A DNA stretch of 64,000 nt, from NCBI GenBank assembly GCA_014529385.2, contig CM043944.1:59570268-59634267 (forward strand). The letters are read 5' to 3'. Of this stretch, positions 1-12,443 are shown in pieces. The DNA comes from Adiantum capillus-veneris. Its lineage: Eukaryota > Streptophyta > Polypodiopsida > Polypodiales > Pteridaceae. Under the pieces are notes generated by a model. It was not told the origin of the DNA. It saw only the letters and a program-made list of their open reading frames with translations, and made no database searches. A program made the position numbers and the translations under genes. Numbering within the stretch: the stretch's first letter is position 1; each line of letters begins with the position of its first letter.

Positions 1-130
1 CCACAAGTAACGTACAATCCAACAGACAATGCCCTCAAACAGGCGCCAAATGATGCATACCCACAACAATTGCAAGTGACACCACTGCTAGTATATCACT
101 GTACTCCAGCTACCTGTTCCTATGTGAATC

Positions 131-214
131 ACCTATACCTGTACCTGTCCCTGTAATCTGTAACCTGTAACCTGTAACCTGTAGCCTGTAATCTGCAACC
201 TGCAACCTGTAATC
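131..214. repeat. CCTGTAA-type heptamer minisatellite
   Basis: About ten head-to-tail copies of a 7-bp unit, mainly CTGTAAC, with variants CTGTAAT, CTGTAGC and CTGCAAC. It sits in otherwise anonymous DNA. The length matches the plant telomere heptamer CCCTAAA but the sequence differs, so this is a simple interstitial minisatellite and not a proven telomere relic. Confidence 0.85.
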
Positions 215-346
215 CCGAATCTCGAAGCTTGAAGCTCGAAGCAGAAGGTACTCGAAGAAGATCCTCCGTGGGGGCGCCAAAAGAATGTGAGCGGGATGAA
301 AACACATAGAACGCCTCTATAATGACCCAACACACACTCTTGGGAA

Positions 347-484
347 GATACACACACACACTATGGGGCACCACTCGGCTTACACAACCACCTGGCCGAG
401 ACAGGAAACACACCTATGGAGTGAGAGGAGAGAGACTATCCACTTGCCCACTCCACACAGAGACACACACATACACACACACCC
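347..484. repeat. CA-rich microsatellite tracts
   Basis: Two short ACAC runs (near 347-361 and 461-484) separated by mixed sequence. No gene is associated with them. Confidence 0.7.
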
Positions 485-499
485 AAAAATTCAGCTCAA

Positions 500-1770
500 A
501 AGAGGAGAATTTCTGATGTTTAGATACAAATGAGCTTGGGCCAACACCAATGGGGCAAACAGCTCACACAATATGGGTAAAAGATACCAGATACAATCAC
601 AAATTGGAGCGGAAGCTTCGCTCATAGGAGAAACTTACACAGCAAAAACAACAGAAAAAGAGTGAGAAATTTGGCAAAATGGACAGCACCATCGGGTCCG
701 GAACGGCCCAAAACCCCAGTCTACAATGTCAAAGTGCTCAAATCCGACCTCAGATGAGCAGTTTACGGCCAAAACATGCTCCAAAATGAGCAAAAACACA
801 CCTACGGATGTTCCTCCTCTCTTCTCCACGTTTTTTATGGTCTTCTCTCAGTTTTTTCAGTTCCCACACTTAGCTTTATTACTTGGGCACCCTTGGCCCT
901 TTAGATGACCTCAAACGGACCCCGAACAGGCCAAAAACTGACCTCGCAGTGCATAGTTATCACCTTTTTGCATCATCCGCACACCTGGCACTCAACTTTT
1001 TTCCATAATGCATCCCGCCACCACGTGAAGTGGCCCCAAAAAGATGGTCCTCATGATGACCTTTCTGCATAATTATCATAAGAAAACACCCACGTTGTGT
1101 CCGTCCTCATCCACGTGCAAGTATTGACCCCATTCGGCCTCCTGACGCCACTAGATGCCATCTGACGCACCTGCTTACCTCATGTCGTCGGCCCGTGGAT
1201 AGCTTCCTCGAGAAGTTTTACGCGCTATCAACTCCTCATTATTGTAGAAGAAACACATTGGTACTGGTAATAGTGAAAATCGATGCACTATGAACACCCT
1301 GCCCTACCTGTACACATGTGGGCCCCACGTAACCACCTGCCTCTGGAAAATGGGCAATCCTTTATTCGATGCACCATGCATGTGTATGTACATATGTGCA
1401 ATCCCTTGCTCCAATAAACTCTTGACAACGGAAGGAGGTGATTTGGGTGCTTCCCTCTCTCCCATATCTCCATCTGCATGCTGAGCATGCTGCTTTGAAC
1501 GTGTGAACTCTGAAGGTCTATTCTTTTTGGAAGGTCCACCTATTTCATAACACAACACATCAGCCCCATGCAAACATTGCCTAGAAGTTGACAAGCCCAA
1601 TACCATTACCACTTACCATCGCCGTTTTTCTTGCGCTGTCGGGGGGTTTGTATTCGAAAGGTGAGCCGGGAAGGCACGGGGCCCCTGGAAGGATTATGCT
1701 GCTTTAATCCCGGTGCTAATCAAGAAAATAAAAAATGAACTGCCTTGTACTACCTTCTCCTTCTTCCCGC
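500..1770. other. Anonymous DNA, no supported gene
   Basis: Only short open frames without recognisable domains occur on either strand. Nothing here supports a gene, RNA or mobile element end. Confidence 0.6.
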
Positions 1771-1774
1771 TAAG

Positions 1775-2150
1775 GCTTAGGAGCTCGACTTCCAATGGCC
1801 TTAGGTGGTCCGATTTGGTTTAAGGTTATCGGCTTAATTCCAGTTTAAGGGGCTTAGGAATTTGGTTTAGAGCTTGTGATCATCAAGGCTTAGGCTTGGC
1901 TTAATGAGATTGGATCTTTGGCTTATCTCGTGAGAGATTAGAGATTATGGTTTGGTTATGAGCTTAAGAAAATCCCGGTTAAGGATTTCTTAGGCTTGAC
2001 TAATGATGGCGAGATTAGGCTTAGAGAGCTTAGGAATATGGCTAATGAGTTTGAGAAGATTTGGCTTGGCTTATGAGAGATTAGAGATCTTAGGAAAGCT
2101 TGGCTTAAATCTTTGATAATCCGGGCTTAGGCTTGGCTTAAGAGCTCTGG
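1775..2150. repeat. Degenerate GGCTTA-rich low-complexity stretch
   Basis: The words GGCTTAG, GGCTTGGCTTA and GAGATTAG recur many times without a strict period, giving a purine/T-biased strand nearly free of C. It looks like an old, scrambled short-unit satellite. No coding potential is visible. Confidence 0.65.
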
Positions 2151-2280
2151 CTTTCTTCCCTGAAGAGAGAGCGCTCAATGAGAAGAGAAGAAGACAACCA
2201 AAGGACGAGAGAGACTCCAAGAGAGTCCCGCCCCCTTTCCTTTATAGGCTGCATGGGCACTTTGCCTTGCTAAAAATAGC

Positions 2281-2310
2281 CTACCCATTAGCGATGTCGC
2301 TAATGGGTAG
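2281..2310. other. 30-bp near-perfect palindrome (14-bp arms)
   Basis: CTACCCATTAGCGA is followed by a 2-nt loop and its exact reverse complement TCGCTAATGGGTAG. The hairpin is strong. It could be the tip of a small transposon, a recombination scar or an RNA hairpin; the flanks do not decide between these. Confidence 0.85.
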
Positions 2311-3540
2311 CCACCCTATGACGTGGCAACCGTTTTTAAACTTGCACGAAGCCCCACGCGACTGGTACCGAACTGGACCGCGCAGGCCTGGTGGTCGTTT
2401 TTCGCTTCTGGGCTAGCATCATTGGAGCACCGTAGCGCGTGCTACGAGCTCCTCTTCCTTCTTCTGCACCTCTCGTTGGCTGCCTTCACCATCCCCTTCC
2501 TTGGCTTCACATTCCATTGCCTTGTGGACGGCCCTTTTTTGGACGGCCCATGCCCTTTTAATATTGGGCGGGCGGCCTCCCTTTGCTTGCCTTTGGGTGG
2601 CCATAGGTTGAGGCCCCTTGGATACTTTTTGAAGGGCATCACATTTGGCTCACATATCGACCGAAGCACTGCCAAGTACAACATTCAAGCTGGGCTAGAT
2701 AACCATCAAGAATTTGTTGTGCTTCCATGATCACATTGTATTCGGAATACATATTGCCAAAAAACACTGCCAAGCACGAAGTATTTCTCGAGCAGCTCCA
2801 TAGTGATCTCATTGTCAACTCTCTCACCTGTATGCATGTCTTGCAGACGTCCAAAGGCCACGAACAACAAGTACTTTTCTTGATAATTCATTGAGGGCGG
2901 CATATTTGGCATACATATCGGCATCGCATTGCATTAAGCCTGTATACTGGCCAACTCAAAAATACACTGCTAGTAGAGACGGGCCTTCAGTTGCCGCCAA
3001 TTTTTCTTTGACGGCTCCATTTCCGAGAATCTGTCTGAAGCTCAAAAATTACCAGATGAGCTTGACTGATCAAGGCGACCAGGGCGGTTCGGAACCGGCC
3101 CCCGGTGATACTTTAACTGGCCATATCTTGCCAACCGAAACCTCGATTGACAAATTGAAAAGACCGACATGCTCCTAGAAGTGACTTCGGACCCATGCAT
3201 TCCTATCATCTTCAACCTTTTATCAGCAGCTTCCCAATCCGGTATGGATCTGCTACTGACTCAACTTAAAACTATCATAACTTCTTATTTATAGCTCCAA
3301 TTGACGAGCCATAAAGACAGGCATGTAGAGCCCTTCAAGTACTTCAACTTTGATCAATAAAATCCTAGCTATTACCACTTGAAGCATACTCGCTGTTTAG
3401 CATTAACAAGACATCTTTTGGCCCTTAGAGCTTCATCTGGCACACTTTTAACTTAAAATTGGCATGTTAGCAAGCCTTTATTATTGCTAAATAGTCATGT
3501 AGGATTCAAATACACCTGATTAACATCCCTTTGCTCATTT
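2311..3540. other. Anonymous DNA, no supported gene
   Basis: A 135-codon open frame at 2323-2730 on the plus strand has no recognisable domain and shares its length with open frames on the opposite strand. I see no firm gene or element here. Confidence 0.5.
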
Positions 3541-3545
3541 TCTTG

Positions 3546-6500
3546 TCATGGGAGCGGAGCGGCACGACAACGCTTCTTTGACACCTTCACCATGTCAGTT
3601 AGAAAGATGGGAGACTTTGGATTCTCATCACAAGCTACCATGCGTTGTACTGCATCCACTCCCTCTTGCGCTATTGCCTCCGCATTGTCAACTGTTGCAT
3701 CTTTCTTTAACTGCTTTTGCTTGGTTGTGGCTCAACTGTTGTTGTCCTTACAAGGGGGTCTACCTTCACAGCTACAGTGCCCTCACTGGAGTCCACACTA
3801 TGGGCTTCAGGAGTAGCTTGTAGCACAACCTTTAGAACGTCATCCTGTATCGGTGCCACACAAGGAATATGGCTAGAACCTGCAAGCACACCAGTGAAGT
3901 TCAGGCTTGTGCAATCAGCAGATACTTGAAGGCAACTTGAACAGTTCATGGATTTATATGAGATTTGGAGCAGCTGCAACCAACCTGTATGCAAGAGCAT
4001 TGATTTAAGTGAATCTGGAACACTACTCTTGCAAGAGGCATCCGCACATACCGTCTCTGATCCAAGCCAGCAACAAAACACAGAGCATGGTATGCATGAC
4101 CACATGCTAGCGTGTATACACAAACCACATGGGAAGCCATAAATGCAAGACCACATGTGGCACATAGTCCTGGAACAAAGACTGTAGCCTGCAAGTGGCT
4201 CAAGTGTTGGCCAGCTGCTGCCGAAACCAGTAACATTGTGTCACCAGCCTTCATCTGCTCCAACATGCTCTCATAAAAGTTGATATGTTGCACACATGTA
4301 CTCGTTGATGTTTCCAAGTCAGTCACTTCTTTCTGCATGACAAATGAAGAACAAAAGGCCCACAAGGATTAGATCTGAGAAGCACCATTATAGCCCAAAG
4401 TACCATGACAAGTACCTTTAACAAAAAAAACTACCATAAAAAAGTACTTTGGACACTACCACGTAACAAAATAACTGGCACTCCAAAAAACCACCAAGGC
4501 AATGAAAAATACCATGGCAGGTAGAAAAGTACATTGAAAACTACCACCATAACAGAAAACTGCCATTCCATTAAAAACATCAAGGAAAAAGAAATTACCA
4601 TAACAGGAAAGACTGTCATGATAAAAACGCCACCATGACCAAAAACAAAGTACAATGACAAGTACCTTGGGCACTACACACTAATCAGCAATGACCCTAC
4701 AACCACCTTGGTAGAAATAACTACCTTTACAAGTACCTTGGGCACAACCACCATAGCAAAAACACTTCCTTAAAGAAACAATCAACCATAGCAGAAAAAA
4801 CCATGAAAAAGTACCTTGGGCACTACCACCATAACAGAGATGGCTTTCCAAAAAACCTCTAAGGTAATGACGTATACCATGGAAAGTAGAAAAGTAACTT
4901 GGACACTACAACCATAGCAAAAGAAAAGTACCATAACAAGAAATACTTCCATGGAAAAAACACCACCATGATCAAAAGAAGTACCATGATAGGCATTTTG
5001 GTCATTACATGATACCTGGAAAAATAGCCATGACCCCTGCTTATGTCATGGTAGAAAAAACTACCATGACAAGTACCACAATAACAGACAAACTTCCTGG
5101 GAAAAAACAAACACCCATAGCAAAAGAAACCACCATGGAAAAGTACTTGGTCAATGTCACCGTAACAAAAAGAGAGCCATGTTAAAAGAAACTACTGTGC
5201 GAAGTACCTTGGGCACTATTACCATGATAGAACTAAACAAGAGTGCAAAACCAAAGTATAAAAAAAGAAAAAACTATCATATAAAGTACCTTGGATTATA
5301 CCACCTAACAAAAAAATAGCCATGTCACAAAAGAACCCCACAATAGAAAAAATTACCTTGTCAGGTAGGTTGGGCACTTAGCACCATAACTGAAATAACT
5401 GGCATGACAAAAAAAACCACCTAAATAGAAGAGAGTACCATGTCAAGTACCTAGGGCATTACCACATAAACAGAAATAATTGTCATGACGAAAACAACCA
5501 CCTAAATAGAAGAGAGTACCATGTCAAGTACCTAGGGCATTACCACATAAACAAAAATCCTACCTTGACTTGGTTGACACATGCCTGGAGACGCTCCACC
5601 TCATCTCTTATGTTTGAGTTTCTTGCATCGGCCCCAAGAGCTGTGAGTGCACTAGTTAGAGCAGCCATTTTGCCTACAATCACCAAATTAGGGTCGGTAT
5701 CGACAGCTCCCTTCATGCTGGACCGCAATATCTGGAGCTCCTGCAATTGCCCCTGAAGCACTGACGCGGATGAAGATGTCCCTTGCATCATCCAATGTTG
5801 TGTTCAAAGCCTTAAATGCATCGCTTTTTTCATGCAAAATCTGCTCCACCTGTGCTTTTACTTGGTGGCTTATGAAGGAGGCACTAATGAGAGAAGTGTT
5901 GCCAGAAAAGAGACATTTTTTCCCACTTTTCTAACTTGCCCCTACATTGTCAAGACGAAGGGGCTGAAGTGATGTCCCCTCATTGTTCTCCAGCCAATTC
6001 TTTACTTTCTTGTCAATGCCACCTGGAAGCTTCTTGCAGTGGTCCAAAATCTGTTCACCAAAAGCAGCCCATGCAACCTTTTGACCTGCAGGATCTTGCC
6101 GAGTAGCTGGGCATTGCTCGTACACAAATAATGTTGTAAACTTGTGTGTGATCTCTTTGTTGGCTGGCATGCTTTGGTAGACTTTGTGAAATAGTAACCT
6201 GCATTCGTCTACAAACTCAGGTCGCATCATATGCAGAAAGATATTAGAGACCTTCTCCCTTTTATTCATGAAGACCGACAACCAATCCTAATATGTGACA
6301 TCAGCCTCATCGCGGTGCTAGTAGAGCTTGCCCTCCAAGCTTATGCCATACTCCTCATGCAACACCTCTCATGTGTAGCAGAATCGAGTTTGCTTGGGGT
6401 ATTGAACCCTCCAGGAAGATCTTGCTGCAAACCACATTTGACAGAATAAAATAACATAAAAAAACATTGAAAAGAACATTTCTACAATTGAGGAGACAGA

Positions 6501-6621
6501 GTTGATATGTACCAATGCTTTTGTCGCCGATAGTTCTAGAGTTTATGCCCAATGCTGTGGAGCTCCTAGGCTTGCTACTGGATGAAAGCATGCTAGCTGA
6601 ACCACCATCAGTTGCTGCCAT
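3546..6621 (-). pseudogene. Locus A: coiled-coil / RING-like family gene, decayed
   Basis: Function unknown. Reading the minus strand, ATG at 6621 opens an exon (Ser-rich N-terminus) ending at a GT donor after 6513. Exon 2 starts at 6424 after TTTGCAG and carries a helical module containing WAAFGEQ and VKNWLENN. A coiled-coil exon ends at 5564 (donor GTAGG). The last exon starts at 4332 after CATGCAG, carries a RING-like motif (CATC, then CGHAYHALC, then CADASC in another frame) and runs to TGA at 3546-3548 with a basic tail. Locus B1 at 38.35 kb aligns along the whole length: TRFC/TKFC, ISLEG/LPLEG, KFTTLF/QFAKAF, WAAF/WAIF. It is broken by at least three in-frame stops in exon 2 and by frameshifts in the coiled coil and near the zinc motif. 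Exon limits come from splice consensus and the B1 alignment. Confidence 0.7.
4380..5560. repeat. Minisatellite filling an intron of locus A
   Basis: Degenerate tandem copies, roughly 40-60 bp each, built from GTACCTTGGGCACTACCACC, ATAACAGAAATAACTG and CCATGACAAAAAACC. The 3' part contains a clean 75-bp duplication (about 5424-5555). The array lies between the coiled-coil exon and the zinc-motif exon. The open frames inside it come from its low stop content and are not taken as genes. Confidence 0.85.
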
Positions 6622-6726
6622 GGTGCACTTTTGTGGTGGAGTCTTCATATCATTGTACAAACAAAAAAACACAATCCATGATTCACAATGTCCTCAAACA
6701 AACACATTGCCCAACTGCAACAAAAG

Positions 6727-6742
6727 AGAGGGGGGGGGGGGA
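6727..6742. repeat. G homopolymer tract
   Basis: A run of about a dozen G residues upstream of the locus A start on the minus strand. The length may be unreliable in the assembly. Confidence 0.8.
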
Positions 6743-7199
6743 TTACAGTACGCGGTGAAGATTGAGATCGCACAGAGAGAGCAGGCTTCCACATTTCTTC
6801 CTCGCTCTATTCATGCAAGGTGCATGAAGATGGAGTAGCACATGGGTAGCTTCCTGTTGTGTCAGCATGCAGCAGAAGTCACAGTCACCCTCTACCCCTA
6901 AATGATGTTCAAAAAATGATGGCATTCTTGAAGTGCCGTAATTTCTTGTAATTTTCCACGTCCCTGCTAAATTATTTGAAGAAACAAATAAAACATGAGA
7001 GCTACTTCAAAAACCACCTAGAAAAGCCCTTAAAGCTAACCACCGTTTCATGCTTTCAATCCTTCGTAAACACCCTTCTCCTTGGACCGATTGTTGTTGT
7101 TGTTGTTGTTGGAATTTCTTTGGGAAGAATTTTGGGCATTGGTTTTCCCCTTTGCATCATTTTTATCTTTATTTCCCATGAACTTGGAATTCTATATAG

Positions 7200-7977
7200 C
7201 CCCTTGTTGGAAACTGATGCGCGAAGCAACCATGGTGTGGTGGATTACTTCGGTGATAGAACCAGGCCGTTGAGAGTTGACGTACTCGGCCATCTCTTCA
7301 TGTAATCCCACACAGAATTGTTTCTTTTACTCGGTGAAGTCTATCTTTTGAAGATAGTAGCCTTGATATGTAAATCCCAAAACTTGTCTACGTATTTACG
7401 GATAGAATCATGGGAGAGAAGCTTTAAATTGCGCCATTCGGTGAGCACTTTGATTCATCATGGAAACTCATAGAGTTTTCCATGTCTTTGGGGCTTCGCC
7501 ATTGCCACGAAGGCTAGCCCACCATTGATGAGAGGATTTCTAGAAGTGCATAGCTACATGGTGTAGCTTGGAGGACTCCGTGAAGCCCTCGTCTCCAAAG
7601 GCCGCATCAAATTGCTAGATGAAGGCCAATACTTTGTCGGTGGCATGGAAGGTGCCATCATAGGTGAGAAAAGAGATAATCTTTCCTCCCTCTTTTAACT
7701 TTTTGAGCTTTTGTGACCTTCGCCATGCAGGGTATGATTTGCGATGTCCTCCCCTCTTGTATTCTCTAGGAGAATAGCCATAGCTTTTGTCGGAAGAGGA
7801 AGAAGGTGAAGAAGAAGGAGAAGAGGATGACCTCTTTCTTGCCCTTTTCTTCCTTTGTTTCCTCTCTTCCCTTTCGGAGTGACGAGGAGAAGGAATGTGG
7901 ATTGAATGTTTCCTCTTGGGAGGAGTTGGCGATTGTCTAGACCGCTGTCTTCGTGGAGTCACATCTTCAGCTAACAA
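7200..7977 (-). pseudogene. Ty3/Gypsy gag relic
   Basis: The minus-strand frame from 7977 begins with an Arg/Ser-rich region (RKRSSSSPSSS). It then reads KKLKEGGKIISFLTYDGTF and, past a stop near 7615, QWWASLRGNGEAPKTW. This is the usual order of a plant retrotransposon Gag: basic linker, then the retrotrans_gag fold with an aromatic WW-type motif. Several in-frame stops follow (for example before QFDAAFGDEGF and within HFxKSSHQWW), and no protease or RT is joined to it. It is therefore an old fragment. Gag of a Gypsy element is the best reading; the exact lineage cannot be told. Confidence 0.65.
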
Positions 7978-8235
7978 AAAGTTTCAATACTTTCTTGCTC
8001 CTTGGATTCCTCCTCTTGTATGGGAGAGAGTCTTATTTTGGGGGTCTCTTCAAGAGGCCTCCTAAGCTCTCTCTCCTCTTAGAGAGGAACGGAAATCCCA
8101 TAAGCACGAAGTTGTTGAGTAACTTTGGCCAGTAAAGCTGAGTGGATGGAGGGTCAAGTTCTGCAGCCCTCCAACCTACGACTTGACAAAGAGGTGGACA
8201 ACTTGTAGCAACATGCACAAAAAAAAAAGAGTCGT

Positions 8236-8239
<4 letters not shown>

Positions 8240-8281
<42 letters not shown>
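8240..8281. repeat. (CT)n microsatellite
   Basis: About twenty uninterrupted CT dinucleotides. Confidence 0.98.
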
Positions 8282-8282
<1 letters not shown>

Positions 8283-8339
8283 GTTGTTGTGAAGACTTGT
8301 ATTTGATTGTCTTGGAAACAAGTATCTTATAGCTCTTCC

Positions 8340-9225
8340 AACCAATTTTAAAAATTGCATTTTTTTTAAAATAACCTCTCCTTTTTATTAGCAAAAAAGG
8401 GAGGCATCACTAAGGCCTCACCCCTTTTTGGGGGGGCACTCTTGGGCACCCAAATTATGTCCAAAGACAACTAATAACACACTTGCTCCATATCAAGTTT
8501 AACAAGGTCAGATTGCTTTCATTCTCATCATATCATCTCGTAACCATTAGATCATTCGGGACTTCTCCCCTCATGTCAACCAGAAACCATAATTGGTTTG
8601 CATCCTTAACCTTTGAGTAATCTCTTGCTATAGGGTAAAGGCCCCAATAAAATTACGGGTCCCAATTAAAGGAAAAATTTCTAGTCCAATTGTGGCCCTT
8701 TAAAAAGTGAAGAGGTTTTCAAAATTCGTGCAACCAATTCAACGCATGTCCAACTTTTGGTGTGTGACTTCTCGAACTCTGGTACGCTTCAAGTTCCCTT
8801 AAAGAGTGAGACCTGCAAAAAATCAAAACACGTATTCATCAATAATCATGGAGACTTGGCTTCAATACCAACCTTAACTGCAAGCAATTATCAAAACGAC
8901 GCTCTTCTTCTCACGCTCAACTATTATTTCGCACAATTCCCCAACTTGTTAAACTACGCAAAACTAGCCCAATGAAATTCATGCTTCAAGATTCAATCTC
9001 ATGACCAAGATGCACCCTTTTATTGGACGATCTAAATCTACCTTCACCAAATTACTGATCACAGACATAACAACGTGTTTGCATCCAAAAACAGTTTGTG
9101 CACACTTGCTCGGGTGAATCTCCTCACATGCAGTGCTTACATGCTATTCTCATATTTTATTCTAGCTTGCATAGCCACTGACAGGTTCACATTGCCTTGT
9201 CTTGTAGACACATCCCCCAGCAATA
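8340..9225. other. Anonymous DNA
   Basis: No recognisable gene. This may be the 5' non-coding part of the transposon that follows, but I could not identify a terminal inverted repeat. Confidence 0.5.
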
Positions 9226-9228
9226 GAA

Positions 9229-11592
9229 ATGCTCTCCATTTCTAATGGCAAAAGAAATAATACTCCTTTAGCTCATGAAGCCAAAGCTATGTTTTTGAAG
9301 CAGAGCACTTGCATCACCAACTTAGAGAGCGAAGACCCTCCCATGCAAGGTGAGGAAACAACTAGCAGGCAGCAAAAAAAGAAATTTTCCAACCGTTCAA
9401 CACTACCTTGGACCAAAAAAAGCTCTGCTAGCCCATGAGCAAGGTCTATCCTTGAGAAGATGCTCCATTCAATTTGGCATAAGCAAATGAGCCATATCCT
9501 CTTGGGAAGAGGGACATACACAATCAAAGAAGAAACGTCCACCCATAATGCTCACGTTGGAGGAGGAGGAGGAGGAGTTAAAAGTAGATATCCTCAAGTG
9601 CGAGTTAGGACATGGCGCACATGTGATAGACGTAAGGTTGAAGGTGGCAAAGCTATGCCAGACAAGACATAAGATTTTCACAAATGGCATTCCTGGAAGA
9701 ATTTGGTGGGCAAGATTTTTCAAGTGGCATCGTGAGTTGGGGAACAATCAAGAGCACTTACTTCAGACCTGAAATTGTCAAGAGTTTATACAACAATCTG
9801 GAAAACTCTGCTCTCAACATAACTATCCACCTTGCAACATATGGATGCTGATGAGACTGGATTCCAAGGATCAAGAGACAAGGACTTGATAAAACTTGCA
9901 CGCAAAGGAGCAAAGGTAGTGTATGGTATCACTTGTGACTCTTGCAAATGGATGATAGTATTATGTTGTGTGAACACAACAAGGAGCTCTATTCCATGTT
10001 ATTACATCTTCAAAGGAAATCGGATTGGTGCAAATTACATTCAAAAATGTGAAGAAGGTGCAGCTATGGCAATGAAAAAGAAAGCATGGATGATAGGAGA
10101 GTTGTTTCAAGCCAGGCTAGAGCATTTTAAGAAAGCAATCATGAACAACATAGGTTTTTCAAGTAGGAATCTACTTATTCTTGATGGACATGGTAGCCAT
10201 GTATCTTTAGAGGTTTTTGGAAGAGCACATGAGGCTGGTATCAACATTTTCACATTGCCCGCTCACACATCTCACATGCTCCAACCTTTGGATGTCTCTG
10301 TGTTCAAGTCACTCAAGGAAAACTTCCAAAAGGAAAGAGCAATATGGCAACAAAATGCAGGAAGTTCACAGGCAAGCAAAAGCGAGCTAGCTTTGATTGC
10401 AGCTAAGGCTTTGAAATCTTCCTTGACAGAGAGCAACATCACAGCAGGATTTTGAGCAACAGGGATATAGCCACTTGATGGAAGCGTCGTCAAGTTTGAG
10501 GGCATGCCTTGAAATCACTTGAAAATAGTTGAGAAGATACCAAATTAGATGGATGAAATCTTGTCTCAAGTTCCATGCACACCAGTAAATCATGTAGTGG
10601 ATGGTGAAGTCATTCATGTCTTGAGCATGATGGCGAATCAAGCTGATAATCTTGCTAGCAATGCCAGTAATGAAGAAGACAGAGATGATGTCAACAACAA
10701 CAAATTCCCAGCAAATGAGGCAAAAAACGCCAGAGGTAGTATGCTATTTAGAAATGATGAAGACATAGAGAGTGCTGACAACAACTTTTTTGGAGATGAG
10801 GCAAACAACATCAGATGTACTTTGCATTTTAACAATGAAGACGACATAGACGATGTTGGGAGAAACTACCAAATGAGGAAAACAACAGCAGCGAAACTCT
10901 TCATTTTACCAAGATGCTAAGAACAATGATTTTTTGGTAAATGAGTCAAACATCAGTCAAGATTTGTTGCACCAACATGAAGATGCATTGCAGAAGAGCA
11001 ATGCTGCAAATAAAACCAATATTTGACCAGGTGTTAAAGAAAGAATTAAAAGTCGACATAAACATACATCCCTCATCGACACCATAGATTAAGCAACAAT
11101 TTCAATGACAACAACAATCTTCAATAGAAGATTGGCGAATTGTTGAGTTTCTTCGAGTGCATATAGCAGAGGTTTGTGTGCGATAAGCAACACGTGAAGC
11201 ATTGGTGGATTACACAAATAGTTTAGTTCTTACATCTAGCCAGTACATTGAGAGCATGAAAGCCAAGAATGCGAGGAAAGAGGAGATTGCCAAAGCACGA
11301 GAGGATCGAAAGCTCCAAAAGGAAAGCAAGCGACTTCAATCCCTTGCTGAGAAGGAGGCTCGATAAAAACGCCAAGGAAGAAGCCGTACAAGCGAAGATT
11401 TATAGGAAGAAGTGGGAGTCTCAACAATCTCAATTTGAAATACAAATGCAAGCCGTGCTTAGGGAACAAAGTCATCCTTATGGATTGTTTCTAAGGCCAC
11501 TGCATATTGATCTTTCACATCATGCAATGGCAAGAAATCTTCGCATGGAGAAGCTTCGAAAATCACGAGAACACACTCCCACATCGTCTTGA
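9229..11592 (+). pseudogene. pogo/Tigger-like transposase (DDE_1), inactive
   Basis: This is the relic of a Tc1/mariner-superfamily cut-and-paste transposase. In order: an N-terminal segment (9229-9438); a CENP-B-type helix-turn-helix (9548-9772, with TLEEEEE, VRLKVAKLC and FTNGIPGRIWWARF); and the catalytic domain (9832-10455). The catalytic domain shows ADETGF (first Asp), LLILDGHGSH (second Asp) and HTSHMLQPLDVSVFKSLK (third Asp). The frame breaks between the two domains. ITAGF is followed by TGA, then ATGI, TAG and PLDG where the family normally continues with R and an aromatic residue, matching CGA-to-TGA and TGG-to-TAG changes. An acidic Asn/Asp-rich tail (10549-10920) and a basic coiled stretch (about 11230-11592) probably belong to the same protein. 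No terminal inverted repeats were found. Confidence 0.85.
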
Positions 11593-11864
11593 GCTTATGT
11601 CAAGTAAGTATCTATACTAATAGATAAAAGGGGAGGGAATTCAGGCTCCCTCCCCCGGACACGTGGCAAAAGGAGAATCCTCCAGCAAGTGTTCCCTGCA
11701 CCGGCCAACTGTGCGAAACAGAATGCGTCCCCTCCAGGCTCCAGTCCTCCCGAAAAAGAAAAGAATGCTCTTCATCTGCAGCCGCCCGCTCCTGACTCGA
11801 AGTTATGAAGCCAACTAGATGTTCTCCTTTTTCCCTCCTTTTTCTTCAGCTTCGTTCCATTCTG

Positions 11865-11867
<3 letters not shown>

Positions 11868-11895
<28 letters not shown>
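11868..11895. repeat. (GA)n microsatellite
   Basis: First of the series of GA arrays in the 11.8-17.7 kb field. Confidence 0.95.
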
Positions 11896-11897
<2 letters not shown>

Positions 11898-11924
11898 GTA
11901 GACAACAGGTCCTTGCCAGTGAAG

Positions 11925-12128
11925 ATGATGACAAGCATGCTCTTTAACTTCGCCTACATTTCCTCTACCACGTCAATAGCTACACAGTCTGTGAGGTGCT
12001 TCGCGAACAGGTCAGCACTCAACAGGCGCTCATTTCTCCAATATAAAGACACGGTTGCAGCAAGGTGGCAGCCCGTTGAGCAAGTTGCAGGTGCTACATG
12101 GTATCAAGATTCTCCGTACGGACTGTAG
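11925..12128 (+). CDS. Hypothetical ORF with targeting-peptide-like start
   Basis: This open frame is not recognised. Either of two adjacent ATGs (11925, 11928) can start a 67-residue product with a hydrophobic, Ser/Thr/Arg-rich beginning (FNFAYISSTTSIATQSVRCF) that resembles an organelle transit peptide. It then reads RWQPVEQVAGATWYQDSPYG before a stop. The (GA)n array lies 30 bp upstream. The frame may be the first exon of a host gene or a captured fragment. No splice partner was identified. Confidence 0.3.
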   Translation: MMTSMLFNFAYISSTTSIATQSVRCFANRSALNRRSFLQYKDTVAARWQPVEQVAGATWYQDSPYGL

Positions 12129-12162
12129 TATGTAGCTACAGTTGCCGTCAACAGATGGAAGA

Positions 12163-12191
12163 GGGAGAGAGAGAGAGAGAGAGAGAGAGAT
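12163..12191. repeat. (GA)n microsatellite
   Basis: GA array that precedes the first copy of the duplicated segment at 12.19-12.69 kb. Confidence 0.95.
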
Positions 12192-12404
12192 GTTAAGTCA
12201 AGAAGGAGGAGCCGGTTTAGGGTTGGGAGCTGCCCATGCAGCACCTCAGCATGCAGTCCGAGGCTTTGGCAATGCAGCTCCCAGCTATGGCGCTTCTGCA
12301 ATTGCTACGTCACACAAGGAAGGGGCTATGGAGGGCGACAAGGACGCCTTTTTGAAGGGCAAGGCTCACAGAAGAGACAACAGCAGTGAAATTTGGTGAG
12401 GGCA

Positions 12405-12443
<39 letters not shown>

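Noticed and set aside
4431-5110. Hydrophobic open frames on the minus strand (membrane-protein-like)
   Set aside because: They translate the intron minisatellite of locus A. The hydrophobicity comes from T-rich repeat units.
9548-9772. Separate small acidic protein gene
   Set aside because: It is the CENP-B-type DNA-binding part of the pogo-like transposase in a shifted frame, not an independent gene.
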